A DNA stretch of 64,000 nt from Nymphaea colorata (Eukaryota; Streptophyta; Magnoliopsida; Nymphaeales; Nymphaeaceae). The number at the start of each line of letters is the position of its first letter. The first letter of the stretch is position 1. The notes below the pieces were generated by a model. It saw nothing but the letters and a program-made list of their open reading frames with translations. It was not told the DNA's origin and searched no databases. A program made the translations under genes and the position numbers. The stretch lies in assembly GCF_008831285.2 (NCBI RefSeq), contig NC_045145.1, forward strand, positions 21,902,040 to 21,966,039, written 5' to 3'. This document shows, in pieces, positions 32,901 to 45,952 of the stretch.

Positions 32901-33749
32901 GCCAATAACAATGGATTTACATTGATGATGATCATTGATTTTTTCTTGTGCGCTTTGCCAATAACAATGGATTTACATTCTATCAACATGATCGATCCTA
33001 GACATGAACAGAAGAGCTTCTATATAAACACTTAAGAGGAACAATGCTTTGCAACCCAGTACCACCAGCGATGCTTGATTGAACTTCCGTTTCGCAAACA
33101 CCAACATCACCAGATTGACGTAGAAACTAGGAGTTTGATGCTTTTTTTTTTGTTATTAGCCTTTCGTTCCCATAAAAGCAGAACATAGAGGAATTACCTT
33201 CATAAATCAGTTCACTTGCAGACCACTTTCAACTTGCGTACGGGTATCAATGTTGAGGATTTGGTTTCAGTTCCCAGTGTATCAATGTGTGCTTCTATCT
33301 GCTTGTAGCATAGACTGAATTCATCTTCCTGGAATTGCTTTTCTTCCCAAAAACTACTGATTGTTTCACGGACTGAATTTGGACTTAATTACATCCCTGA
33401 TCACAGGATGTGAAGTTGAAAAAATTCTGCCATTTTCATGAATTCTCTTATCATTGCTTTGATAAGTGGAAACATCCCTATGAAAGACATCCATACCCTG
33501 CTCCAACTGTACATTTTCGGATTCAAGTTGCAGAAGAAATGTATAAGCTATTATTAGTACTTAGTTACGTAATGTTGTCGAAGGGCATCAGAGACATGCA
33601 TCAAGGAAACACAAGTTGATTGTTGGGTACAGAAACAGTCAAATCCATCATTCAGCTTTGACTCGAAGCCTTAAAACTGCTTTGCTTGTATCTGCTCGTT
33701 TTACATGTGTAATCAAGTGTCATACCTAACAAAATACAACTTTTGTTCG

Positions 33750-34905
33750 TACAGTTCTGTCCTTCAAAAGCTCACCATTTTCGGGTGCTTTACTTTCATC
33801 TTTTACTAAATTAGAGCATCCAAATTAATCAAATGGTTAGCATTCTAATCATGTTTTACTGCTGCAAAGTTCAAAAAACTTCCATGTTCTGGTATTCTTA
33901 CTGCCACTCTGTTCAATGCAGCCCATCTTGAAGAGCAAGAACAACCAGCCATTACCTTGGCTTTTATCTCAAGCCTTCTAATTACCTGCAGGGAATATGG
34001 AGATTTGATTCTTCCAAAGAAACTATATGCTAGAAAGAGTTTCAATCCCCCTAAGTGTATAAAAATCACCACACTAAATATGTTTTTTAGCTATACATTA
34101 TTCCCAACAAATGGAACGCCATGTGTCGGCTTTGCCCTTCTTTTCTTAACAAAAAGGTTCAGCCATTGACAATTATGAGTTGCCAGTGATACTTGAAGCT
34201 CTGCCAGGTCCATTGAGGCTGGCTGGCGTGCAAGTCCTTTAATTCGTTTGGTGCTTCAAGCACAATGATAAATATTGATATCTATTGATATACATACCAA
34301 TGGGATCTGTTTCGAAATATAACCTATTGATATACATACCCCTGTCCCTCTCTCTTTCTCTTGATTAGTTTGGGTTTTATGTTCGTCCCTCTTTGGCTTC
34401 CAATCTCTCAGTCTACCCCTTTTGTCTTGAACCCTCTTTTTGATCTCTCTCTTGACCTCAATTTTGCCTCTTTCTCTCTCTGGATCTCTTGATGGTCTCT
34501 TTGTATGTGCATATGCAGCAGAAGAGGAAGAAGTAGAAGTTATTGTGAAACCAATGGATGGAAAAGTGGCTGTTCAACCTCAATCTGAGAAGAGTTGGCT
34601 CTGAGGATCAGAGAGGGTGATGGCTGTAGTATATAGTATTGAAAGCAATGAAAAGCATCACTCAATTCGCTGTGAAGATGTTCTACAAGGTGGATCAAAA
34701 GGATAGATGTCATGAGTTCTTGACAAACGGTTGGCTCCACGAAAAAGTCTAGATGGTATGTATACATGTTTATACAGGTATACGTCCTTTTTTTTCTTTT
34801 GTTGATTCAGAATGAACATGCATGTATATATACATATTTATTTTGATTCTAGTCTTTCTGTAATTGATTCAGTGAACTGCAAGAAATTAAGAAGATTGTA
34901 AACGT
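33750..34905 (+). repeat. Left arm of a 1.1-kb inverted repeat
   Basis: Compared with the reverse complement of 35375-36440, matching blocks occur in the same order. They include CAAAAGCTCACCATT (33765), TAGAGCATCCAAATTA, TTCTGGTATTCTTACT, TCTCAAGCC...AGGGAATATGG (33968), a match near AACGCCATGTGTCGGCTTTG, TTCTTAACAAAAAGGTTCAG, GTGCAAGTCCTTTAATTCGT, the CT-rich block with CTTTGGCTTCCAATCTCTC, GAAGTTATT, GTTCAACCTCAAT, ATTGAAAGCAATGAA, and CTGCAAGAAATTAAGAAGAT (34880). The arms have many substitutions and indels. No known coding domain is visible. Confidence 0.85.
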
Positions 34906-35374
34906 TTCTATATTTCTTTTTCCTTCATGGATGAATGACCCTTAAATGTTCTTCCTTCTGACTTTTGAGATTTACTGCACCATCAAATTGATCTTGAAAC
35001 CAACTCTACTATGACTATGGCCTTTGAACATTGCATTTAATGAAATGCGAGAAGATAAAGACATTGAAAATCCATATGCTAGTTTTTTCACTGTCACTGA
35101 AACAACAATGAGGCTAGAATAGCTGGCATTGATGATTTGACATTCATTAAAAGTGGACCTTAGGGAGGATCATCTTTTATGAACACATGCTAGCAATTGA
35201 TTCCTTCTTTCTATTTCAAATTGTTTTATGGACTTTTCTTCAACTGTTCCTTTTTTCTTTTGAACAAGAGATAATGGACCGATGGCAGCTACCAGATTTA
35301 GCCCTTGGAGGTTTTGCATGCTTGAGTTGTAAAACTTTCTTTGGCATGCCTTTATTCAGGTGTTAATTTTGTAA

Positions 35375-36440
35375 TCTTCTTAATTTCTTGCATTTCGCTA
35401 AATCAAATATAGAAAGGCTACATGCAGAATAAACATTTACAATCGACTTCCTAATAAACTTGATCCTTGACTTCTTCTTGCTCTTGGGCAAGTTCAAGCC
35501 ATCAAACAATTGCCGAGCCCTCTGGATGTTTGAATCGAGCTGATGGTGCATCAAGAATTCGAGGTTGTTGTCCTTTCATTCCAGAATAGCCGGTCGTCTT
35601 GGCATTATACTGAGAGATACTTCATTGCTTTCAATGCTACAGTAATGCCAATCACCTCCAATTGAGGTTGAGCATCTATTACATGATGTTCTTCTCTTAA
35701 TAACTTCTCCTTCGTCCTTTTGCGTTGCATGTGTATAGAGAGAAGAGGCAAGAATCAGAGATATTTAGAGAGAGAGGCAAGGGTTGAATTCGATAGAGAT
35801 CAAGGAGAGATAGAGAGAAAGGGGGCAGACCAAGAAATCGGGAGCCAAAGAATGAAGAGAGACACATCCCACTAACACCCATTCTAAATCCACTAGTTAT
35901 TGTTGTGCTTGAACAATGAAAAACAACTTAAAGCACTTGCATTCCAGCGAGGTCAATAGTGTTGGTGAGTCAACTATCATCGGCAACCCATAATTATCCC
36001 AGGTTGAATCCTTTTATTAAGAAAAGATGAGCAAAGTCAACACATGGTGTTCCATGTGTTATTGAAAGACATCTCATGTGGAGGTTTTCTACATGCAGCA
36101 TAGTTGCAACTCTTTCTGTTGTTGTAATTGGCATTAGCGTATAATGAACCTCTTTGGAAGAACCAAATGTTCATATTCCCTACAAGCAATTAGTGGCTTG
36201 AGATGAAAAAAAAAAAAAAACCACAGGTACTGGGCGGTTGTTGTTGCTCTTCTAGAAGGACAGCACTAAACAGAGAGTAGCGAGAATACCAGAATATGTA
36301 TCTCAAGTGTCCTTTGAACTTTGTGAAACTATAATATGATTTGCATGTTAATCGTTCGACTAATTTGGATGCTCTATTTTCATAAAAATTGAAAATAAGG
36401 TACATGATAATGGTGAGCTTGTGAAGGGGAGAGATTTATG
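35375..36440 (-). repeat. Right arm of the 1.1-kb inverted repeat
   Basis: On the minus strand this arm repeats the left-arm blocks in the same order, from CACAAGCTCACCATTATC (about 36425) to GCAAGAAATTAAGAAGATTA (about 35375). A spacer of about 470 bases (34906-35374) separates the arms. A 15-base A run (about 36204-36218) is present in this arm only. Transcripts crossing both arms could fold into a long imperfect hairpin. Confidence 0.85.
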
Positions 36441-38163
36441 AATGTCAATAAATTGGATATTGAATCAGATATATCTTTAACTATATCTACTTTTTAAAAT
36501 ATTTATATATTTAAATTTGGATTTAAATATGTAAAAAGAAAAATCATATCCAGATCTAAATTTACAAACCAGATCAGATCCGATCTAAATATAATTTTTA
36601 CACTCATATCTAAATCTGAATTTTGAATCGAATCTAACCGATTTTTAAAATATGAGAACATTAGATATAAGTAATTTAACCTGAATCCAATCAAATATTT
36701 ATATATATCCAAATCCCAACAAACATATTATTTCTCACATCAAACATTCAAAATCCAATCCTATTTCTTAATCAGTTATTAAACTATTTTCCATATCCGA
36801 TTTTTCTTGAAACTGTTCAAAGCACCCTATTAAATGAAAATGAAACCCTTTTTTTCCAGCAAAATCAGAGGGCTATGATGAGTTTTCTTTTCTGGCTGGT
36901 TGAACAAAAGAGATAAAGCGACCTCAGGCCAGAGCCGTCAAGAGAGACGCTACGGTCAACATTTGCTGATGACTCTTGGCCACCCCTTTCATTAGGGGGT
37001 TCTGGATTACAGAGAGAATCAACCACAATGTTTTAAAACTTTGGCGTTTCAGAAACATATGGATCTTAGCGATCTGGGGCTACCAAAGGTAGTCAAAAAG
37101 TAAAGCCGACCCCAACAACCAAGATTCCCGACGGCAAGTCTCCTTTGCCGTCCGCTTCTGAAAAAGTTGCACTACTAACATCCAAAAAAAATAAAGGTGA
37201 AATCCACAGATAGGGAACCGTCCACAGTACGTGAAACAATTGGCGTACCACTCCACCAGATTTCCTCCCATGTTTATGATCATGACAAGACGCCTAAAAA
37301 ATTGGGAGCCGGTAGGTGAGAATCCAACACGCCCATCTTCCTTTCAAAAAGTGCTTTTGCCAATCTAACCGCAGAAACCTGTGGGCGGCAGATGAGAAGA
37401 CCCCCGCTAACAAGTAAATTTTGGCATGCCCAGGCCGGTAGGTCTGAAAGTGGAGTTGAGTCGAGCTGATGCTGAAGAATTAAGTGGGCATACCTAAGAA
37501 ACCAGATCACTTAGCAGAGATCTTGCCAAATACGAAAACCTCGTGGGGCCTTTGACAACAAAAAAAACCACTATCACAGTGTCATGAATCTATTCTAACG
37601 ATTTGAGCAGATCCAAAAAATAGTAGAACAGTGTTCTATGAATTAATGTTCTATCAATCTACCCAAACCTTTGCGACAGATGCACAGGACACTGTAATAG
37701 TATTTCTGTTGCCAATCGCCCCCTTGGAATTTACCTCTTCTTTGAGGAAAAAACATAAGCTAAGAGCCTAAGCCCTCCATCATAATGACCAAGAAGAAAC
37801 AGCACAAGGTAACTCGAGGTGCAAAATACAGGGCTCCAACTGGTCCAAAGTCTTAAACTCGACGCCTTTCGTAATGCTCTTATTATCTAATGCAATGAAA
37901 CGCATAACCGCTGCCAATCATAAAGAAATAGCACATGCTATAATGCACAAGAAAAGGACTATCAAGGGTCCTGTAAGATTCAAACTTGAGTTCGATAACA
38001 AGCAAACAATTAAAACATGGCATCAATGACCAAATTGGCTTAGGAGCCACTCAGTTGCCACATTGGAAACACGTTTCCAATTTGAAAAATGAGAAAACAG
38101 TCAAGTAAAATGCAGAGACAAATACTGCGATAATGTCTCGTTCACATACACGTTTATTTGAAC
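36441..38163. other. Spacer between the inverted repeat and B12D
   Basis: 36441-36800 is a copy of a dispersed AT-rich repeat with GGATATTGAATCAGATAT and AATCCGATTT-like words. About 36900-37560 is richer in G+C with short open minus-strand frames that I cannot assign. 37560-38163 shows nothing recognisable beyond probable 3' flank of B12D. Confidence 0.5.
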
Positions 38164-40683
38164 TCATTTTGGATCAGCGAAGAAACTGTTGAGTGAGGGC
38201 ATGATTTCTGGAGCTCTGTTCCGAACAAACTTCCTTAGACTATGTTCAGCATATCTTTCCCCTTCGGAAAAGTTCTCCAAGATTCCTGCAGCTCTGTTTT
38301 CCTTATTAACCCTGCATTTAGCAGAAGCAAAAAGAGCTGTATCAGATGCTGCATAAGTCGTTCACACACTTGCATTAGTAGCGATAGAATTCAGAGAGCC
38401 CAACAAATTCATGTGCACCGGCACCATTATGCAAAAAAAATCCAAAATTAGGCCATTGGGCAGTCCGCTGCAAAATCAACAGTAGCCCAAAGGGGTGGAC
38501 AAAGTATAAGGCAACTACCAGGCTGTTTTCATCGATAGAAAATTATGGGAACAATGTAGAACAAAAAATAGCCAATAACCACAACCGAGAAAAATCTCAA
38601 ACGCAAGGTTTATCTTGCATTTTAGCAGCAAAATTCCAATCCTCAAGCATATCCAATTATCCATCCATTGCAACCTGCTAGTTTCCTTCACTGGATGGAG
38701 CATACAGTAGCCCGGCGTACTGGTTACATGATCTGCACTACTTTGAAGATGCAGAAGAGCTAGGGGTACACGAGGAAGATAAGAATGGCTTTTGCACCTT
38801 CCTCAGACATAGCTCAGATCCTGTTCCTCCATCTGCCATTATTTGGAATCTTGGATCTAGTGGACGTTCACTCGATCAAAATTAACAGAATGGCTTGATC
38901 TAGGATTAAATTTTCAGGGAATAACATAGCAGAAACAGCTATTATGATACTGGCCAACCTAATATGAACTATGCCCATGAAAGAAACAGTACCCATTCCT
39001 CATCCTATCTCCACATTGCATGGGGCAAGCAGTACCAGCATGTAGCCTTTGGATCCACCTTCTTTAGTGCCTTACAGACACCTTTCAAGATTTTTAATGA
39101 ACTGCATATAGGAGAGATCATATTTTGCTTTGTTGCCTATCAACTAGTCGGAAAACACTGTCAACGTGAGGTAGCTTACTAGTAAAATCTCCATGTGGAA
39201 ATTACCTTAACATATTAGCAATACAATAAGATACCACTGAAAGCAGCTTCCGTATTTACAGTCTAGACTCTAAATGGCCGAAAAAGAATTACAAACTAGA
39301 AAAAAATTGTTTGCAGATTAGCATATCTTTTTGCATAAAACCATAAAAAGTGAAGCTCCAAAATTATCAAGAGAAGCTCTTTGTCTGGTGGACGAAGCAG
39401 AATCACTATAATAGTGCCCATGATAACAAACAAAATTCACGATAAATACGTGTCACAAAATTTACTTTGCCAGCAGAAGTTCAAAAGATTGCTCTCTCGC
39501 TAGAGGTTACATCTATAACAAAAGAGCGTTACAAACGTGGCAGACATTAAGAAAGGATGACACAAGAGAACAAGAAAATGCAAACCCTCACATGAGAACA
39601 TGCAAGTTCGTTTTACAATTTATACAAATCTTAAAAGCTAAAAGTAGAAAGGCAAAATTGGAAGCACAATAGAAATTCTCTGACAAGCTTGACTTTCCGA
39701 AGAACCAAGAAGTTTACTAAATATCACAATTCTTGTGACCATTCTATGTTTCAGTATTCACAGGATCTGCCGATTATAAGAATCGGATTTTTCAGGCAGG
39801 TCTTAAAACTTGATCCGCCATGAAGTGAATTTCACATTTCGAGCTGCGTGTTTCCGACACACGATCCAAATGATCGCAAGAATTTCAGAATTTATGAGAA
39901 TAGACGTGATCGCAAGAATCTAGTAGTTACTTAACGGAAACTAACAAATAAACTCTTTCATACATAAAACACAAGCAATCCATGAAATCTGATCCCTACT
40001 GAAATAATCTTGACATCTTGTAGGGCAGTTCCAACCACCTCCATCAGCAATCTAAAAAACCAAAGCTACCGCACTAAGGAAGCACAAGCGTGAAACAAAA
40101 CGAATACCATTATCAGATTTATGCAACAAAAGTTACAAAAACAACACCCTAGTCAAGCGTTCCCTTCAACGCCGACCACCTTCCCTATCAAAGGAAAAAG
40201 AAAGGCATGCAATCTATGGGGGAAAGGGGCAAGTCTTTACAACAGAGAGCGCGCACGCGAGATAGAGAGAAAGAGAGAGGAAGAAGAGGAGTTCACAACC
40301 TCACTTCGGGGTTGATGCAGATATTACGAACCAATTGGAACCCGCAGATGCCAACGGCAACCCCGACGGCAGCAAAGAGAGGATAGACCTGCACGTACAC
40401 AGACAGAAAGAGAGAGACAAGGTTACAATTTCTTTCACCACCATCGATCAGTAAAAAGAATCATCAAGCACCACCTTCCCCCATCCATGCCCTCCCAAAA
40501 AGAATAACAAAGATGGGCGGAGAACCACAAAGATGGCACCAAAAATCCCAGAAAAGGGACATAGCAAACATAACAAATCAGATCGGAACCAAATGAGGAG
40601 GAAGAAGAAGGAAAAGAAAAAAGAAAAGGAAGTTGGGGGTGGGGAGAGTTTGTTACCTCGGGTCTCAACCATCGGGAAGCCAT
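38164..40683 (-). CDS. B12D: B12D family protein (mitochondrial, NADH dehydrogenase MLRQ-like)
   Basis: Three exons, 40657-40683, 40300-40388 and 38164-38311, with GT/AG junctions give 87 residues. Exon 1 encodes only MASRWLRPE. Exon 2 encodes VYPLFAAVGVAVGICGFQLV followed by RNICINPEV, a single membrane-spanning segment. Exon 3 encodes VNKENRAAGILENFSEGERY and ends HSLRKFVRNRAPEIMPSLN...FFADPK. I recognise this as plant B12D, a protein of about 88 residues in the NADH-ubiquinone reductase complex I MLRQ subunit family, located in mitochondria and linked to seed development, senescence and hypoxic germination. The fit in length, motifs and junction phases is full. Intron 2 is long (1988 bp). 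A CT-rich 5' UTR and a TATA box lie upstream. Confidence 0.93.
38312..40299 (-). other. Intron 2 of B12D
   Basis: 1988 bases bounded by GT at 40298-40299 and AG at 38312-38313 (minus strand). No coding segment, transposon end or RNA gene was recognised. A GA-rich run (about 40257-40290) lies just inside the donor. Confidence 0.8.
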
Positions 40684-40826
40684 TGATGAAAAAGATGAGA
40701 AACGACGGAAGAAAGCTGCGAGTCGAGACGAGGAGGATGGACCTTCGCGCTTCCCTCTCCCTCGCTCTCTCTGTCTCACAAACACACAGTTTCTTGCGGG
40801 ATTGAGAAATCTGCTGGCTGCTGCCT

Positions 40827-40834
40827 CTTTTATA
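40827..40834 (-). promoter_or_regulatory. TATA box of B12D
   Basis: The minus strand reads TATAAAAG about 144 bases above the ATG, with a CT/GA-rich leader in between. Transcription probably starts near 40800. Confidence 0.6.
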
Positions 40835-41819
40835 AAGCGATCAAGTCCACCTTCCGCACTAGACGCAAAATTACCAAACTATCTACCTTCTTCTCCGATG
40901 TAGTCGAATCTGGTCCTCCTCAAACCGCCTTCTGTTTTGTTTTCTTGGTCTTTTCTAATTTCTATCATCATTCTGCGCTCCTCCTCCAACATCTATCATT
41001 TCCTCCATTAGCGCCCAATTCTTATCCTCCATCGTTATCTCTTAGGGGGAGGGGGCGTATGATCGGCATTTAAAAAAAAATTGTAAAAGAAAATATTTTG
41101 TCAGGTAAATCTATTTCCATGTTGGAGAAAATATCTTAAACTATTTTTCCTTTTTACTATAAGATTGGTAAGGTTTTTCCAATTGTTTTGCTTGTAAACA
41201 TTCATGTAAGTTTTCCTATGCTTAACTAGAAAGACCAACAAAGATCTCCTTGTCAAACGGCTGCACCAATCAATATTATCATTTCCCTTCTAAAAATGAC
41301 TCAAAATATACCTAACTTTGTAAAGACGCTTAAATTTCTCTTGCGAAATCTTCCTTTAAAAATCTAATTAATTAAAACATTAATAAAAAAAACTCACTAA
41401 TTTGGACATGGATTAATTTTTCTGGGTAATATATACATAAAGATGTGAATAAAAAAGGAATGAACTTGAAATTTGCAGAGTAAAATATAGTTTAGTTCAT
41501 GCCTCTTGTGCTTCCTTCCATACTTTTTCAAGCTGTGGTAGGAAGAGATGATCACAAGTTTTATTAATATGCGTGATGCGTCAGCCAGCACGCTGGAAAC
41601 TCATTTGCTTTAAAAAATAATAATAATAATTTGAGACCTAATATTCAATATACAATATTGGAACGCATGAGACGTTTGTTGGACTATTAGATTATTTTCT
41701 TTCGTCGCTGAAAATTTCGTTTGGAGACACTCTTTTCTCTTGTATTCAGAAAGAAACAGAGGTTGTCTAAATTTTCTAGTAATGTTCAACATTTGATGGG
41801 TGCATGTGTCCAAATCTAT

Positions 41820-43130
41820 GTAGTAGGATCTGGTAAAGAAATCTGAATCTGATTACTAATCTGATTCAATTTTGATATGCAGTTTCATAACTGAATCTGG
41901 GATCTGACTCTGGTATTAGACTTAGACTGAGATCTAATAAAAATTCAACAGTTGCACATACAAATCTGGGGAACTGAGTCAGGAGATCTCAGATTCTTCT
42001 GTTTGAGAGATTTAGATGCTAAATTATGTATAATATTTTTACTTGGAGCAATGCAAAATGCATCACTCGAAGCCAGATATGTCAACAATTTCATTTCTCA
42101 TAAATTATTTTCATAGAAAAGTAAAAGCAGAAAATGGTATTCGATTTGAATCTATTTAGTCAGATCTGATAAACAAATCTGAACCCACTTTCCGGTCGGG
42201 TTTGATCTTTATGAAGTTTCATATCCGGATAAGAGACCGACATCCGACTGAGACTTATGAGATGATTACACATAAATTTTGGATCTTGTGCTAGTTAGAT
42301 TTGTGTTCAACTTTAAAGAAACTGGCATCTGGATCTGAGTCCGAATTGGAATTTAATTATATAAAATTTCGGTTAATAGATCTCACCCGATTTCTCCACA
42401 CTCGGCCGGCAGAATGCAAACTTTCTTCAACAGAGAAGTTAATACATCTGACTAGATTTGATATTCAAATGGCATACGGAAAAAAAATAATTTCTCATTA
42501 AATAGTTGGATCATATTCAGATTTAAGAAATGAAATCTGATCGTATTCGTATTTGGATTTAATTTTAGGTAAATATCCTATATTTAGTGCCTTTATCGGA
42601 TGAGCGAGAGGTATGAATCCCACCACTCGAAAAAGGCCCGAAGGCCCTCCCATTTTCCATGCTTTCGGGGTCCTGAGTTGCGTCGGTGTCAGCGATAGCA
42701 ATGGTGTACCCTTCAGCTTAGATGTCGCGCCCTACCGCCTTAAGACACAGGAACATAGCACCCATGGGAATAGAACTAGAGACCTGCCTTAATACAGGCC
42801 CCTATCTCGACCAGCTACGCTATGCTCCTTAAGACCTATTTAGTGTCTTTACATTGTAAAAGCCTACGAGCTTTAGTTTAAAATTTGAACTTAGCTTCAT
42901 AAGTGAATTTAAAAAATTTGGATTCAGATTGTGAAACGTGGTTTTGGATTTGGATTCATATATGTCTTTCTTTATGCTTATTTTCGATGTAAAGAATATC
43001 CAAAAAAAAAAAAAGCAGTTAAAGATATGTGTGACTTGAATCCAAAAAAAACGGATACAGTTAGAGATATATGTGACTTAGAATCCGATTCATTGAAATC
43101 TTTTATCTTTCAACACATATCAAACATATA
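41820..43130. repeat. Dispersed AT-rich repeat, interrupted by a SINE
   Basis: Carries GATCTGAATCTGATT-like words and TAAATATCCTATATTTAGTG. Similar blocks occur at 36441-36800, 43900-44250, 61370-61830 and 63400-63800. Joining the sequence across the SINE (42597-42836) restores the order seen at 61500-61580, where AAATATCCTACATCCAATG is followed by TTCTTACGTTTTGAAAATGG. Confidence 0.6.
42597..42836 (-). mobile_element. tRNA-derived SINE (about 240 bp) with 15-bp target duplication
   Basis: On the minus strand the element begins near 42836 and shows box A TAGCGTAGCTGG (42811-42822). After 33 bases comes a box-B-like AGTTCTATTCCC (42766-42777). These form the internal pol III promoter of tRNA-derived SINEs. 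It is flanked by TATTTAGTGCCTTTA (42581-42595) and TATTTAGTGTCTTTA (42837-42851), a 15-base direct repeat with one mismatch. No protein is encoded; mobilisation would have used LINE enzymes. Confidence 0.85.
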
Positions 43131-43702
43131 ATATACATAACAATACCCCACACCGACAAATTGTCCCTGTCTCGTCATGCAACATGCGATTCATGAGTTC
43201 GAATTTTATATTTTATATGATTGAAGTTCACCGAATGCAACAACTACTCTCCATATAATTATGCTTCTGACGCGTCTCAACTACAAACACGCGTCATGGC
43301 GACAGAGACACATCTACAACAGAGAGAATTAAGAAAAAAAAAGAGAGGAGAAAATTAAGTCTGTGTGGTTCTTGTCTAATTTGCGAATCTGACGTGGTGT
43401 CTTGTTCTTTACGCTAGAACGTGTATAAACGAGGGCCAAGGAATATGAAGGTAGAAAGAAGACAAAATTAAGTTGATCTATATACAACTGTCAAGATTGT
43501 ATACCATTGTCAAGATTGTACCTGTATCGTCTCCTAAGTCACCGGACCGGCAGACTCTTTTTATGTTACTGTTGCACCCACCTCCGACTAAATTTGTATA
43601 ATATATGTTGTTTTGATATTTTACTATGCAATACAATTATTCAAGTATGTTATATACATTAATAACTAAATTAAAATAATATGCTTATTCTGTTATATAT
43701 AT

Positions 43703-43733
43703 AATAAATTAATAATAATAATAATAATAATAA
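43703..43733. repeat. (AAT)n microsatellite
   Basis: About 30 bases of AAT/ATA trinucleotide repeat. Confidence 0.9.
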
Positions 43734-45824
43734 ATACCTTCATCGCACCACTGCACGTAAATTTTTTGATATGTGCTGTTCCGGCACCCGCACCTGCACC
43801 CCGCACTATGGTGACATAGATCGTCTCTTTCTTTATTTGATTTCCATTGGTCATGGTTGTTAATTTCGGCCAGTCAGACACATATCGGCCGAACTGTTCA
43901 TATGGGAAAATTACAATATCTGATTAAAAAATTGAATCGAATTTGGACTGGAGAAATGACATTTGATCAGATTTTAAATTATATATATATATATCATTTG
44001 AATTTAGATGTTTTAAATAAATGTTTTACATCGAGTGTCCATACATTTTGAAAACCGACTAGATTCCATTCAAAACTTGCACTCAAATTCCATTCAAAAC
44101 TTGCACTCAAATTCAGATATCAATGTAAAAAATCAAATTCGGATTATGAAATTGACTTTCGAATCCAAATGAATTTGAATATGAACATGTGAACACCAAA
44201 AAAACAAAAAAAAAATGATACAATTAAAGACATATCTAATTCGAATATGAATAATTGACATTTTTAATTGTAGTGGTAAAAAGTGCATCGGGCATAGTAT
44301 TTTAAAGTGGTCGTGGTCGGCCATGCATGACTGAGATTTGATTTCATCATACGTCACGAGGATATGAGATATCGCAAGCAAGTAGATGTCAATTTATTTG
44401 GTGTGACATTAAGATTAGGGTTTCAAATGCATTCATAAACGCTTGTTCTTTGTGCAAACTGTTTCAAACTAGTGTACCATATTAGCCAGTTTGGTAAGAT
44501 CCTTGTGCCGTCTTTAAATTGGCAAAAAAATTAAAACCGTACATAAGATGTGGTAAGGTAAGCAGAGATAGAACCTACCTAGCTTCAACCTTATGCTAAG
44601 AAATAATTAAATTCATGTGCATTTTCAATCAACCTGACATTCCTCGCATGTCAATGTCGATTTGAAAGAATTGCATTTCTTTTGCAAAACACACACACAC
44701 ATATATATATATATCTACATGATTTCTCACAAGTACAATTAAAAAAAAAAAAAACTGATTCATTGACATGGGCCATGAAAGATACTTCATTACTTTCTTA
44801 GGGGAAAGAAGGATTTGCCAATTACCAAGCAAAAGCAAAAAATGCATGGAAATTAACGAGTATCTCTTATCATTTCGGATCAAATGGTTGAAGTTGCAGT
44901 CGGAACAGACTATCTTATAGCTTGCCTAAGAGCGGTAGGTAATAATGGCGTATAAGGAATTCATCTCAAAACCTTAGAAGTTTTGAGAGTGGAAACAGTA
45001 AATGAAGAAAGGGAAAACATATATCTCTTGGTTGCATGATTTTTGATAAAAATTGAAAAGGTGAGATTGGGTGGTGCAGAAATCTTACGTATCAGAAAAT
45101 CTTTGACTACTCAAGAACCGATAGGACCCGCGAATCCCCAAGACTTCCTTTCCCAGAGAAACAAAGGCGAAAGGATGGGACTCCTCGCCTCATCCTGGAT
45201 GCCTTCTCTTTATCAACCCCCCCATTGATTAGGCCCTCGCCCTTGCAGCTTGCAGAAAATGAGCAAACCCAGAAGGTACCTTTTGTAAAAAGTGAGATTT
45301 GAGACCTATTTGTGGCAATGAAAGGAAATCACGAAAGGATCTACTTTTTTGTAGTAGGCGGACGAGGTAGACGTAAAAAGGGAACCCCGCTGTGGTGCGC
45401 TCCATTTGGTTGTGCCGCCGAGTCGAGGTCTTGAGAGGACCGTCGGTATGAAAATAAGACATTGAATCCAAATCGGTCAGGCCCAGCTTTGGGTTAGGGA
45501 TTCAATTAAATCAGAAAAATATATTCTAATATTTAGTTTTTTAAATCATTACAAATAACGCATAAAGTCAAGAAAGAAATTTTTAAAAAATATTTTAAAA
45601 CTAATAAAAAAATGAGCAACCTAAGGCAGGAAACTGAATCTATTGTGCGACATAGTATAGGTCTGCGAGTGATTTTGAGTTGCTCTCGGATCTCACATAC
45701 ACTCTTGACGCAAAGTGGGTGAGTGGTTAAAAGTTTCATGTTCGAGTAAGGAATTAAGCCTTTGTTTTCAAAGGGGTTGGTGCAATAGGTGAGATAGGGG
45801 CTAGTAGGCAGTCAGTTTTTGCTT

Positions 45825-45952
45825 CGAACATCAACTCTTTGTGCAGGAAAATGAGAATGAAAGAAAGTCATCGTCGAACAAGTTGAAGCGAACATCAACT
45901 CTTTGTGCAGAAAAATGAGAAGGAATGAAAGTCACCGACGAACAAGTTGAAG
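45825..45952. repeat. Two tandem copies of a 64-bp unit
   Basis: The unit begins CGAACATCAACTCTTTGTGC and repeats at 45825 and 45889 with a few substitutions. The period equals that of the array at 47224-47543, but the sequence is unrelated. Confidence 0.85.

Noticed and set aside
36900-37560. Possible gene or LINE fragment in a G+C-richer stretch on the minus strand
   Set aside because: Several short frames but no motif I can name; not enough to call a feature.
44062-44105. Short tandem duplication of a 27-base unit containing ATTCCATTCAAAACTTGCAC
   Set aside because: Real but minor; two copies in AT-rich repeat sequence, not worth a separate feature.
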